Origin: Linnemannia elongata
Lineage: Eukaryota; Mortierellomycota; Mortierellomycetes; Mortierellales; Mortierellaceae
DNA length: 64,000 bases
Assembly (NCBI GenBank): GCA_036320915.1
Contig: JAXBDG010000010.1
Location: 1,736,001 to 1,800,000, forward strand
Reading direction: 5' to 3'
Shown: piece by piece, positions 10,598 to 22,351 of the stretch
Layout: every line of letters begins with the position of its first letter
How positions within the stretch are numbered: the stretch's first letter is position 1
Notes under the pieces: generated by a model
What the model was told of the DNA's origin: nothing
Database searches by the model: none
What the model saw: the letters and a program-made list of their open reading frames with translations, nothing else
Made by a program: the position numbers and the translations under genes

Positions 10598-13479
10598 TTA
10601 GAATCCAACGATATCAATCTCATCGTCCTCACCAATCTCGTCACTCTCCTCATCCTGCTGCTGCTGGAGCTGGAGCTGGAGCTGGAGCTGCTGTTCTTCT
10701 TGATCCATCATCATCGACTTTTTTATCCTCTGTCCCTTCCCGGTACCGCCTCCACCCATACAGACAGGGCTGTTGTTGGTCATGCGTTTCCGCTTGGACT
10801 TGTGCTGGGTGTTCATCCAGAGAGCCTCGGCCTGCTTCTCCACATCGTTGCGTTCGTACTTGTAGGTGCACGAGGTTGAGTTGGTCGCAGAACGCTTCTT
10901 GTTGTTGCTCGAACCACACTCGATCGCAGAGTACGACGACTGGTGAGGGGGCGAGGGCGAGGTCGAAAGAGAAGAGGACGAAGAGGAATGCGAGGGTGAG
11001 AGCTCTGGGGTCGATCTCATCTCAAGTGTACGGGTGTACTTGAGGGCTTCCTGTTCCTGTTGAGCCTTCTTGGCTGCCGCAAGAGCAGCGGCAGCAGCGG
11101 CAGCTTCCTTCTTTTGACGAGCCTGTTCCTCCTTCTCGGCAGCAAGGATGGATCCCAGAGTCTGCATGCAGCAAGTCTCGACATATTGGTAAAGCTGAAC
11201 AAGGGTGGTCTCATCCAGGCGGGAGAGATCAACCTCCAGCTCTTCATCCTCGTCCTCGTCCTCGGCATCGCCACCTCTCAGTATCTTGAAGAGGCCAGAC
11301 ATGTGCTCGGGGCCAAGGTCGTTGTTGATGCGTGCGACAAGGGCTTCCTCCATGCGGCGCTTGTTGGGGTCCTCCTTTGCGACTCGGGTCTGCTGAGTGG
11401 CGAATTCGGGGACGTTCGCAGCAGAAAGAGCCAAGGTGCTGGTGGCGTCCTCCAGTCCAACGACCGACTCGGAAACAAGAGTCAGATCGCTGTTCTTGGT
11501 GCTGATCGTAGCCACCTCGTGGGTCATATCGTCGTCATCATCATCATCATCATTCTCGTCGTCGTCCTCGTCATCGTCGTCAGAGAAGGAGTCGACGTCG
11601 CTGAGGTCCGAGCCGCTGTCCGAATCAAAGATGCAAGTGTCGTCCTGCTCGGTGAAGCCGTAAAAGTCCGCAAGGGCCAGATCCTCATAGGTGTCGTGAG
11701 ACAGGGGCATCTGCAGATCGCGGGGCGAGACGACGGTCGAGGAAGCCGCAGAGTCAGGTCCGACAATGAGATCAGCCACATTGATGGTCGCAGGGGTCGA
11801 AAAATGCGAAGGCGACAAGTCAAAGACAAACTCGTCGTATGCCATATCCGAGGGAAGACCTGCTGCAGCAGCTGCGGTGGCGGCGTCCCAGGTGGCATCA
11901 CCCATCATTACGCCGTCCAATCCGAACTGAAAGGGCATCGGAACCAGGTTGGCTGAATAAGTCTGGGCATCCGCCGTAGTACTGAAAAACAAAAGCAATT
12001 GATCGGTTGGTCAGTTTTCAGGAGTGGTAAAAGAAGGGAAAAAAGCGCTCTTACACTCATACTCGGAGTTCAATTGATGCAACAAGGAGACATATGCCAT
12101 TCCATGTCTAGTTGTAGCAATTGATGTTTACATGTGTCTGCAGCAAATACACAACTTACGCAAATGGGTTCAGTTCGTCAGCAACCTGCCAATCCTCCCA
12201 GGTCTTGGTTTGCAGGCCTGGAACCAAAAAGTCCGAGATCGAGAAGGAGCCGCTTGCGGGGGCCTGCTGGATAAGACCCTGGCTGGCAAGGTTGTTGGCA
12301 TCCAATGCCAGGCGGTGGAGTACCTCAGCCTGCGACAGGTTTTTGAGGTTGGAAAAAGAACCCTCAATCTCCGTAGGAGTATCTACCAGTGTGATGCTAA
12401 ATAAAAAGGGGGACCACAACAAAAAACAACAGAGGCACACAAGACAGAAAGAATAGGGGGGAAGGGCGGAAAGCGGGGAGGACGAAGACGAGGACAGGAG
12501 AAAGAAAAAAAAGAGGTGGCAGTGTGAGCAAAGTTGTAAAGCGGCAAGGTTTTTTTTTTGTTGTGTGATCTTGGACAGAGTCGTTGGCTGTCCTTCTTGT
12601 CGTTCCTTATTGTGCAATTGAACAACGACGACAGGAATGAAGAACGGTACTCCGGCTGCAGTGATCTTGTCCCTGCAGTCTTGAAGGATCCAATTGAAAC
12701 TGATGGGTAATATTTGATAGAGTAATGAACCAAGGAAGGGGTTGTGCTGGTATGCGAAGGCGTTTTGTGTGTGTATGTGTATGTATGAGTTCTTTTTTGA
12801 CATATCGATCCCCTTTCCCTCATTGATTTGCTTATGGACTGGGCTCTCGTGCAGGGAGGAAAGAAGAAAAAAAAACGAGAGGAAAACGGACCCACCCAGT
12901 AAGCGAACCAAGCAATTTGCAAGTAGCGAAACGAGAGTGTTTAGTCCGCACCCCTGAGCACCGCACCCACAAGGTCTTGTAAAAGAAATATGGTTTTCCA
13001 ACGTGGGCGATTCCCCTATCTCTTTCTTCCCTGTCCTTCTGAAGGCAGAGTGAAAAAGAGCCCTGGTACTGGCGCCAGGTTTCTACTGTGGCGGGAGACT
13101 TTGGTATGTGCATCCCCTGTTCGGCTTAGTTCTTATTTTTATTTTTTTTTCTTTTTTTTTTTGCTTGTTGGTAGTCGAGTGGGTCCATATTTGAAAAGGG
13201 GTGAAGAACAGACTGGTGTGGTCGGTCGAGAAGTGAGAGCAGGGAGAGAGAGAGTGAGAGAAGGAAAATTATATGCAAAGCTGGCGGGCCGGAGAGGAAG
13301 GGAATATGAAGTGGGTTCTTTTTCTTATTGTCGTTCCTTTGTCGTTGCTTTGATGCTTGTTCTTTTCGGAGGCATAAGACATGTAAAGAGTGGAATGGGG
13401 GGTAGTAGAATGAGGTGTGAAATGGAGAGGAATAGAAGACGTAGGAGGTGGAGGAAAGAAAGAGTACTTACGCTCCCAT
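10598..13479 (-). CDS. Stand-alone NET-domain protein (559 aa, 4 exons)
   Basis: Model: complement(join(10598..11981, 12057..12107, 12160..12396, 13472..13479)). Frames join exactly, but the first exon is only 8 bp (ATG plus five bases) before a GTAAGT donor and a 1075-bp intron, so the start is less certain than the rest. Residues about 305-367 form a NET (extra-terminal) domain: a basic lead-in, a helix with Ala-Arg-Ile-Asn-Asn-Asp-Leu, an acidic Glu-Leu-Glu-Val-Asp-Leu strand, then Asp-Glu-Thr-Thr-Leu-Val-Gln-Leu-Tyr-Gln-Tyr-Val. In BET proteins this domain recruits chromatin and transcription factors; here there is no bromodomain. Other parts: an acidic Asp-rich run before the NET domain, an Ala/Gln/Lys coiled coil after it, Lys-Arg clusters and a Gln/Leu repeat near the C-terminus. 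Likely a nuclear regulator; partner unknown. Confidence 0.7.
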
Positions 13480-15150
13480 AGAAGAAGAAAAGATACACGC
13501 ACAGAGTGTTTTTTGTTGGTTTAAAAGAGAGTGTACAGTTGTGCTTTTGGTGTGTATGCAAGAGAAGTGTAACCCTTCGTGTGTGTGTGTTGTGAGAAGC
13601 AGAATAACTCAAAGGCTTGTGGAGCTGGCCTGGAGGGACACGAAGGGGGAACAACGATGGGGAAAAGAGAAGGAGCAAAAAAAAATTCGCTGTCGTTGCT
13701 CAAATAATAACGACAGATGGAAGTTTTTCTCTTTTTTTTTTGCAAGTCACTTGTCAGCCACACGTACAAAAGCCATGCCAACTCTGAACTCAGTTCAAAG
13801 GTCAATCAAACATACAAAGAAACACCGCAAAGGAAGTAGAAAAATAACAAAACTCAGCTATGTCAGGGGGAGATATCCACATCTGCAGTAGGTGCTTCTT
13901 TTGAGGATGTTCAATCCACTTTGATCCGTTGAGATGAAAAAGAAGGAGTGCCTTTTTTAATGCCTTCACAACTGCAACGAACTAGCATGTCGAACACAAC
14001 AAAAAGAAAAAAAGAAAAAAAAAAGGCACACGATCGATCCTTAGCTAGAAATAGATAGAAAATTGGGTCGCGTGGGGAAATTGGACATTTGTCGTTGAGT
14101 AGGGGGCTAGATTGGACAAGGCTAGAAAAAGAAGGCTTGCGTGGAAGACGGTAGAGAGGGAAGATGGGCAGGGTCCCTTAGTCCGGAATAATGCAAGACT
14201 AAAAAGACTTGACGCTAAAAAAATCACTGTCCAAGAGACATCTTCCTCCTTATTAGTGGTTGAAAAAGGGCACGCCGAGTAAGAGGAGTATGTCGATCGT
14301 GCTTGAAGGTGGGATGAACATGGATCCTCTCCATTCTTCTTCTTACTACCGGCCTACGGACCACTGCAATTACTCTGTTCCCCCCTTAACGTTACGAATG
14401 GGATTTTCTTGGGTTCCTCCACAAACTCGGAAACAACAAAAGAAAATGCTGTTGTCCATATCGGCTTTAAGCTATTGGTTCCTCCACACACGCAAGCTGA
14501 ATCACGAAATAACCGCGATGCGATACATGCATGACATGCCAATGGTTTGTTCGGTGGGATCCGATAGGAAAAGAAGAAAAAGAGAAAGAAAAAAATAGTC
14601 CTGGAACCGGATATGGTTCAGGTCAGAAAGCAAGCTAGTGTGAGGTTAAGGAACCTGGTCCGGGACCCTCGAAGTGTTGGCGGTGAGTGAGAGATCATTT
14701 TTGAACGGTGAGACATGTCTCTTTTAGCGAATAGCAAGTGGGTGGCGCGGATTGAAGTGGTCATTGGCCCCTTCCACCCTCTTCCACAGGCAGAACACAA
14801 AAAAAGGGTTTTTTACGCGGGTGCAAAAGTCAATGGGTGGTAGGCAAGGGAGAGAGAGAGAGAGAGAGTGAATAAGGGAGAGGAAGCAGAGTCCAGGTGC
14901 AGCAGAGTGGAAGGTATGGTCAGCATCTACTATGCATATTTAACCCACTTCGAGTGCAAGAAGAAGGGGGGTGTGCGCTGTTGCTCATTTTATTTGTTCA
15001 CCCCTCCTCCTCCCCTTTTCTCTCTTTTCCACCTCTTTCTTTTTCTTTTTTCTCATTCACCTCCCCTTTTCTCCTCTTAGACCTTACACACAACACTCCA
15101 AACTACCCACACCCATTCCTCATTCTTTCCTTCTTTCCTTTAACTCCACC
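13480..15150. other. Divergent intergenic region, NET gene / USP gene
   Basis: 1.67 kb between two outward-facing start codons. It contains A- and T-runs, a GA repeat at 14850-14868, and a long pyrimidine-rich leader (about 15000-15140) just before the USP start, typical of fungal promoters and leaders. Open frames here are short and of low complexity; I see no gene. Confidence 0.5.
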
Positions 15151-18038
15151 ATGATCATCTCCACGCCAAAGATAGGCGACCTGTCTGACGACAACACCCT
15201 CACAATGTCAAACACCCTCGCCAACGCCCTGATCACTGCTGACTTTTCCTACTCCCCTCCTCAAAAGCACCACAAAAAGACTTTCTCCAACAGCACCAAC
15301 AGCACAACAACCACCAACACTACCAACACTACCTCCAACACCAGCGAGAACGGTCCTCAACCCCGCACCCCCGCTACACCTGCCACTACTACCAAGCCCT
15401 CGAGGAGAGCCTCGACCACAGGTTACGTCTCCCGCGTTGGCTTCGATACCCTTGGCTGTGACCTCACTTCCGAGTATGCCTTTACGCTCCAGTCCAAAAC
15501 CGACGGGTGGAGTCGTTCGAAGCATAGCAGGACTTTTCTGGTTGGGACAGACCTGAACGACTACTCTGCCCACGCACTCCATTGGGTGATGGAGAACATG
15601 GTCGAAAACGGTGATGAGGTAAGGTTATTTTTTTTATTCTTGTCCTCAAATACCTATTTTGCACACCCACCCAGGGACTGTGTGTCATTGGAGGCATATC
15701 ATTGGTCATTAGCTGTGGAAGGTCATTCAGGTCAGGTTCATTTTTTGAAGAGAAAAAAAGAAAAGCATGGTTATTATTTACGCAAACAGAGCTGTTTTCC
15801 CTCACCGTTCTGTACAATCGGGTATCATGGATATGGATGGAGACAGGTGTGGAGGAGAAGTGGAGTCATACATAATCATCGGACGAAAAATAGAACACAA
15901 AGGCGTGAGTGGGTTTCAAGCAAGTAGGAGGTGTGGAGAAGTATAGACATCATCGCCATGGAACAACAGTACATGTTACTTTTTACAGGATAACTGTCTA
16001 TCAGGGGTGAGATGGGCATCTCTCTTTGTTTTCTTCGAGAATACTACAAAAACAGCAATATCCCCCAACAGAAATAGCCACCAGGAGAGAGATCAGGAGT
16101 TGCGGCCCATAGCACACAACGCAAACAACAAACAGTCGACAGCAACAGAACAGCACTCCTCCCCATCTGCGCTCCTTCTATCATATTTGTTGTCTTGCTC
16201 AGCCTTTGCAAAAAACGTGTCCATATGAGAGCAGAATAACAAAACAAAAAAAAGGGGAGATGGGATGATGGGTCAACAAGAAGAGTTGTGGTTTGTTGAA
16301 ATAAAAACAGAGTTGTCGTTGGTGTTGGCTGTCGTTTGTTATGTGCTTGCATTGCATGCTGCACTTCGAATGACACACATGCAGCCAACCCTAAAAATGG
16401 GTCGGCATAGACCGATAAAGTAGTTTCTCTCCAAAAGCCGTTTGCTGACTGGACTGAGCGACAGCGGACGGACTGGCTGACCTTCAATTGCATCGAAAAG
16501 AAAGCTTGACTGACCCATTGACCATACATCATACAACCTGCTTTTTCTTTCCTTTTATGTTTTGTTCTCGTTTAGGTTGTCGCCTTAAGAGTCGTACCCG
16601 TAGAGCTGCGAGATTCACGTAGGTTTTCCCGCTTTTTCGATTCAGAGACAGATCCCTTCCAAAACACGAACTTCTCTACTTTTAACTGTTCTCAGACCAC
16701 AGGATTTTTTTTAACATAACCACCATGGACGACGGCAACACCAACAGGATGTCCTATTTGAATGGACAAGATTCTTGGTCTGGACAACAGGAGTGCAATT
16801 GGCCATGGTTAAGGCACCATGACAATGTAGACAGAGGAAGCAAGGCAACTTCTTTATTTGCCCCAAAAGGATGTTCTCAACGAAGGCTTGGGCCGATTTG
16901 GAGTACAAACCTTGTATTGAGCCCAATTGAAGTGTTTGAAGGAAGAGAACTAATTCCCAAAAACTGTTCAAATGTGATTGTGTCTTTTAGTTTCAAAGAC
17001 GAAAATCCCATCGTTCCAAGGCCAGGAAACAGCAGCTCGTGTGGAGGCTACCAAGATCATGGACACGATTCGTGAAAAGAACACATCCAACAAGCAGATC
17101 AGCATCGTTGTCGAGTACTTGGTTGGCAACGTCAGAGATACCATCCAGCATATGGTAAGCAACATGACTCCACCTCAATTGGTAGGCCAAGGATACTCAA
17201 TCCAACGTCTAGATCTTCTCACACGGATATACCTTGTCATTCCTGCAAATGCTAGACACGGTTGTATCAGCCAGACATGCTGGTGGTGGGAACACGTGGA
17301 CGCAGTTCGGTCAAGGGATTCTTGCTTGGATCGGTCTCTCGCTACTGTCTTCACCATTCGACCGTGCCAGTGATTGTTGTCCGTCCAGAGCGCAAGCTGA
17401 ACAAATCCAAGAACAAGGCCAAGGGCATTTTCCGACGCCGATCATCTGTTATGGAGACTGGGCAAGGATACCAGCCGCATTCGATGCATATGTCTAGTTC
17501 CTCGTTTGATCTGCGGCGGAGCAGTCAGTCAAATGGCAGCAACAACAGCACCCTTTTGGATGGACAGACGGTTCTCTTCCCTAGTGCGACCATCCACGCC
17601 GGAGAGAGCTTCCCCGGTGTTAGGAACAGCATAGGATTTTCAAGTCAGAGAAACACTCGACCGCTTTCATCACTTTTTGCGCCACTCTCGCCACCCAATT
17701 CTTCTCCGATCTCGACAGCGTCCTCGACGACGATCACTCTGCCACCGCCTCAGCCAATGCGATCACCAGCACCGCCACCCCCTGAGGGTGTCTTGAAGAT
17801 GAAGAAAAGTTTGACGATGGATGGCACGGGCAGCAACAAGGGAAGTGGCAAGGGCATCTTTGGGCGGTCTTCTGGAGGATTCTTGTTCCCGTCCAAGAAC
17901 AAGGGTGAGAAAGACAAGGAGAGTAACGGTGGCAATGGAGGAGGGGGAGGTATTGGTGGTTTCATGCGAGGCAAGAAGCGGCACTCACACGGAGGTGGGG
18001 GCGGCGGCGGCGGGGGAGGAGGAGGAGAAGGCGCCTGA
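15151..18038 (+). CDS. Universal stress protein (USP) family, long C-terminal tail (485 aa, 4 exons)
   Basis: Model: join(15151..15618, 16576..16618, 16991..17154, 17256..18038), frames consistent. The start is the first ATG of the frame, preceded by CCACC. The first 120 residues are Ser/Thr/Asn-rich and disordered. The USP fold begins near residue 127 (Thr-Phe-Leu-Val-Gly-Thr-Asp) and ends about residue 270 (Val-Pro-Val-Ile-Val-Val). It contains the ATP-binding signature Gly-x2-Gly-x9-Gly-Ser in the strand after Leu-Val-Val-Gly-Thr-Arg-Gly, so it should belong to the nucleotide-binding USP class. The rest is a disordered Ser/Pro-rich tail ending in His and a Gly run. Introns 1 (957 bp) and 2 (372 bp) are long for this window. 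AATAAA occurs at 18119-18124. Confidence 0.85.
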
Positions 18039-18476
18039 AGGAAGGAGTCGATCGATCTCTTTTAGTTTTGTTGTTTGTCGTGCCGGAAGATATCACTATT
18101 TGCATTTTGTGCTCCCTTAATAAACAAACACACATAACTACATATGCAGTTGACGCGAACGAGCAATATGTTCTCCGGTTGTAGTTAAAGGGAACAGGAC
18201 GGAGAATGTCAAAAGTGGAGGAAAGGAGACCCTGTCGAGCCCGCCTCGAGTCCGGGTTGGTCGGCCTTCGCGCTGTGTGGCCGGTGGCCGCAACTCAAAT
18301 TCAGACAGAGCCGATCGACAGTCACTCTCCTCATGCTCCACACTCTACCTTGCTCCGTGACACCCAAGAACTCCAGCTACCCCGCTCTCTTCTTCTTCTT
18401 CCCATCTCTTCTTCTCTTCTTTTCATTCATTCAACCTCATTCCTCTTCTCACACACTTTCTCATTCCAAAACAACC
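18039..18476. other. USP 3' end and SDR promoter
   Basis: Tandem spacer of 438 bp. AATAAA at 18119-18124 is a candidate poly(A) signal for the upstream gene. From about 18325 the plus strand becomes CT-rich up to the start codon, as in other leaders of this window. No gene seen. Confidence 0.45.
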
Positions 18477-19896
18477 ATGCACGTCGAAAACAAGGTCGCC
18501 ATCATCACCGGAGCCTCCTCTGGTACGCTCCTTTTCTCCCTCTCTCACGCACTTGTTCACCTCAGCTCTTTCCGTCAAGTCCGCTACTCCTCCTTCACGC
18601 CAGTTCTGACTTGACGTTCTCTTCATCTTTTTTTTCATCATACTTTCAATAGGTCTCGGCAAGGCTCTCGCTGAGCGTCTCGTCAGCAAAGGGTAAGGAT
18701 ACTCTCATGCACTCTCGTTCATGCCACTCATCGATATGCCTCTAACCGCCCGTCTTTAAAAGTGGACGTTGGGAGAACACTCAATTTTTTGAATTAGTCT
18801 TTCACACAAAATTTTTGTGATCGATCGGCTCATAAATGCCAGCTTGGGGGAACCATGGAGGCATTTTCTTTTGCAGTTCAATTCCTGACCAATCGTTTAT
18901 GCTCTTCGTTGTATTTTTTTCTAGTGCCAAGGTCATTCTTGGAGACATTGATATCAAGGACGGCCTCCGTCTCGCCAACGAGCTGAACTATGGGTATGCC
19001 TTTTTTCTCTATTCATGCTACTCTTTATATTCTCGAGTCTTGATCTATTGTAGTTTCTGAGTCTCACTTGATTCTAAACTATTCAATTTTCTCCCTGGTT
19101 CCCCGCCTCCTATGATAACCCCCCCCCCCAAACAGCAAGAAGGAGGAGGTCGCATACTTTGTCCAATGTGACGTAACAAAGTACGATCAACAAGCAGCCC
19201 TCTTCGCCGCCGCCAAGACCCACTTTGGCCGCGTCGACATTATCGCCAATAACGCCGGCATTGCCGAAAACGCTCCACTCTGGGAGGACGAGAAGGGTGT
19301 CTGGAAGAAGGTCATTGATATCGATCTTTCGGCTGTTGTTGAGGGTACTCGGTTGGGAATTGAGGCTTTGAAGAAGCAAGGTGGGGAGGGAGGTGTTATT
19401 ATCAACACGGCTTCGCTTGCCGGGTTGTACCCTCAGCCCAGGACCCCTGTTTATTCGGCGGCCAAGTTTGGTGTTGTGGGCTTTACACGGTCGTTTAAGG
19501 ATTTTGGAGATAACATCCGTGTCAATGCTGTTGCACCCAGGTAAAAAAATTGAAGGAAATTGAACAAAGAAGGTCAAAAATGCTGAGCGATCGACCTCTG
19601 CAACCCCCCCTTCTCGTGAACCACTTTCGCTTATATCTTCTCGCTAATTCACACAACACAAAAAACATAACTTTATACACTATAGCTTCGCGCCAACAAA
19701 GATCATCGAGCCAATCAAGGAGGTCGTCACCCAGATGGGCGCCCTGGTCACGGTCGAGATGGTCACCGATGCCTTTATGCTGTTGATCGAGGACGACTCT
19801 TACAGTGGCGACATTGCTCGTGTGACCCCTCAGTACGGTATCTCGGTCCTCGGCAAAACCGTCGCCGCTGACAAGAAGAAGAAGGCCAAGCTGTAA
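18477..19896 (+). CDS. Short-chain dehydrogenase/reductase, 15-hydroxyprostaglandin dehydrogenase-like (256 aa, 5 exons)
   Basis: Model: join(18477..18522, 18653..18692, 18925..18993, 19136..19540, 19686..19896). This is a classical SDR: the cofactor motif Thr-Gly-Ala-Ser-Ser-Gly-Leu-Gly starts at residue 11, an acidic residue ends strand 2 (Gly-Asp-Ile-Asp, which favours NAD over NADP), Asn-Asn-Ala-Gly is present, and the catalytic residues are Ser145, Tyr158 and Lys162 in the Tyr-x3-Lys spacing. About 250 residues is the normal length. Arrangement and C-terminal Asp-Ser-Tyr-Ser-Gly resemble 15-hydroxyprostaglandin dehydrogenase-type enzymes, but substrate cannot be assigned. The C-terminal Lys-Lys-Lys-Ala-Lys-Leu is basic; its last three residues resemble a weak peroxisomal signal (Ala-Lys-Leu), which is inference. 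Convergent with SPO7, 185 bp apart. Confidence 0.9.
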
Positions 19897-20081
19897 ATTT
19901 CGCTTTTGCCCCCGTTCGCGTCTTGTTTTACTTAAGCTGTAGAATCACTCCTCCCTTTCTCAATTCATACCAATGTTACTGATCCAGCCAAACTTCACAA
20001 AGAAACAGAATAAATAATTACAAGTGCCAAAAAACCCCTCCCTTGCCGTAAAATAGTAAGAAGGATGAGTTGTTGTTGTGT

Positions 20082-21729
20082 TTATCCTAAACTAGCGGGA
20101 GCAGGGACATTGGTCCGAGATCCCGGTCGACTATTATCGGTCGAAGATATAGAAGAATTGGGAGCCAGCCCAGGTCGTCGAACAATCCCTTCTCCTCCAG
20201 GAGTAGTCCTCGTCAAAGAAGCGAGCCTTGCACTGCCACCGCGCATAGTAGGCCGCATCCCAGAATCCGATCCCGAAGCCGATCCACCTCCACCTCCACC
20301 ACCACCACCACCACCACCACCACCAGCCCTCCTCCCACGGGTCGAAGGTTGTAACCGGCGATTCTGTCCACTGGCCGATCGTGTCATTCCTGTAGCTCCC
20401 GCGACACTACCACCTGCGGCCTTGGCAGCAGCTGCAGCAGCCCTCTTTTCTGACTTGCGTTTGAAATAACTGGCCTTGTAGGCTGTAAAGCCCTCCTGAA
20501 ACTTTTTGGGTACTTTCCGGAAGAATGCCAATTCGGGTCGGTTGTCCCTGTTGAAATGCATATTGAAGATCCTGAGTACTCTGTTACACTGCGGGACAAA
20601 TCTATATGGTAGAAGGGTGTGAAAAGGAAGTGGGAGTAAGTAAAGATGTCAAGTTTTTCAGGGGGGGGGGAATGATATTGTCTTGTTTTGTTCTAAGCCG
20701 GAAGGGCACAACAACAAGTACGGATCGGGTTGAGGACGGGGGGGGGCGGACAATAACAAAACAAATCTGAATCTGAAAATGATTACTTTGAGGAGTAGCG
20801 CATCTTTTCAGAGTACATGCCCGTGGCAAAGAAAAGGAAAAGAGTCGTGCAAGAGAGTAAAAGGAGGAACTTGTGTAGCGCGAGTATATAATACGTCTAG
20901 AGAAAAGTCATATGGTATGAGGACGAAGGTGTTAACACAACGTTCAATTGGAGGAGAAGAGAGAGCCAAGGTATGGGATTGGCAATCACATTCTCAATAA
21001 AAGGGCTCAACGAAATTCCTGGTGAATGAAGGAGATGAGAGGGAGAAGGAGAGGGAGAATATCCACAAAAGGGTGAAGGGAATGAAGGAGAGAAGGGAGG
21101 GGAGGTGGCGTGAGGTCCTTTTGTCGATCGATCTGGGAATGCCTCTCCCTCTTCTGCTATCGTCATTCATCGTCTCCCGTTTCTTGTTTGTCAGGATGGC
21201 TTCATACCTGACTGGGCTGGTAAAAGGTGGAAAAGGCACAGTAGGCTATCACGACGACAATAGACCCCAGGAATGCTGCAAATATACCGTTTTCATGGGA
21301 ATAACAAACAAAAAACATTCGAAAGGTTAGTCATCTGAACAAGATAGATACTTCACACAAAAAAAAAGGAGGCCAAAATACCAAGAAATGGGGGTTGGTC
21401 CGTCCGTCCTTTTGTACTTTTTCCACAATCGATACACACAGCAAAACTGGACTAAAGAAGGAAAAAAAAACCGACGTGGCAAAAAATAGGCATTTGTGGA
21501 GAATGGGTTCATGGTTGTTGGGTTTACCTTCATATTTCTGTTGACGCTTCTTGAGGCGGATCATGTTGAGTTTAAGTCGCTCCTCAAAGATCAAGAGGTC
21601 GCGGTAGGTGACTGAGGAGGCATGGAGGCTGTTGAATTGTTCCTCGGAGACTCGTTCCTCAGGTGTAACCACGGCCGAGGCGTCGAGGACTTGAGTCACT
21701 GGCGAAAAGGTGGGTGTTGATGAGGCCAT
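20082..21729 (-). CDS. SPO7: Nem1-Spo7 phosphatase regulatory subunit Spo7 (299 aa, 4 exons)
   Basis: Model: complement(join(20082..20601, 20787..20896, 21208..21275, 21528..21729)). The N-terminal helix has Thr-Tyr-Arg-Asp-Leu-Leu-Ile-Phe-Glu-Glu-Arg-Leu. Two hydrophobic segments follow, at about residues 69-85 and 95-115, the second ending in Phe-Phe-Ala-Thr-Gly-Met-Tyr-Ser-Glu. The signature Phe-Val-Pro-Gln-Cys-Asn-Arg-Val-Leu-Arg-x-Phe-Asn-Met comes next. Spo7 anchors and activates the Nem1 phosphatase at the nuclear envelope/ER, which dephosphorylates the lipin Pah1 and so controls phospholipid versus triacylglycerol synthesis. The C-terminal third is variable, basic, and holds a long Gly run encoded by a CCACC-type repeat near 20286-20325. 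The second and third exons were placed by frame and motif; all joins are in phase. Confidence 0.85.
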
Positions 21730-22351
21730 GATTCTTCTTTTATCGTTATCCTATCGGCGCCAAGGTGAAAGTTGTAAATGCCTATGTCTAATGTTGAAAG
21801 GACGAGTGATAGGTTTTCTAGGTTGCTCGAGTGTTCTAAGGCGAAATGTTTGGGGTTTCGGTGGGAGATTAAGTGAAAGAGAAAGATAGAAAAAAGGGTG
21901 ACAAAGTGGATATACTGGAAAGAAAACGTTGGCTAAGGTTGGGGCAAGATGATCACTACCATCGGCACACTAGTCAGCCAGTCACAATCGAGAAAGTGTG
22001 AAAAGGGATGTGTGAAATGGACTTCAGCCAGAGAGTAGAGGTTGGTGGCCGAGGTTGGGATGTGCAAGGAAGGAGTGAGAATGAAAAAGGTGGATTAGGG
22101 GTTTTGTAGAGTGAGAAGAAGAAAGGAGAAGGGGGAAGGAATAAGAAAGCAATGGGTTCAGCATGTCCTTCTTTCTCTTTTTATTCGCTTTACTCGACAT
22201 TCGCCCACTGTGCAAGCAACACTGCTCAATGTCACGTGCGAACTTGTCCTTGACCAAAGAGTTCAAGATCGCGCTCGCTTTTCGATTTTGAACACTCCTT
22301 CTTTCTCTTTCATTCAACCCTAACCAAGCTTTCCAAGGACACACCGACAAC
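21730..22351. promoter_or_regulatory. Divergent SPO7 / NAA20 intergenic region
   Basis: 622 bp between outward-facing start codons. A CACGTG E-box lies at 22233-22238, 114 bp upstream of the NAA20 ATG. A CT-rich leader follows. No gene seen. Confidence 0.45.

Noticed and set aside
11060..11956. 298-codon plus-strand frame opposite the NET-domain gene
   Set aside because: Shadow of the minus-strand exon; Ile/Val runs come from the Asp-codon repeat.
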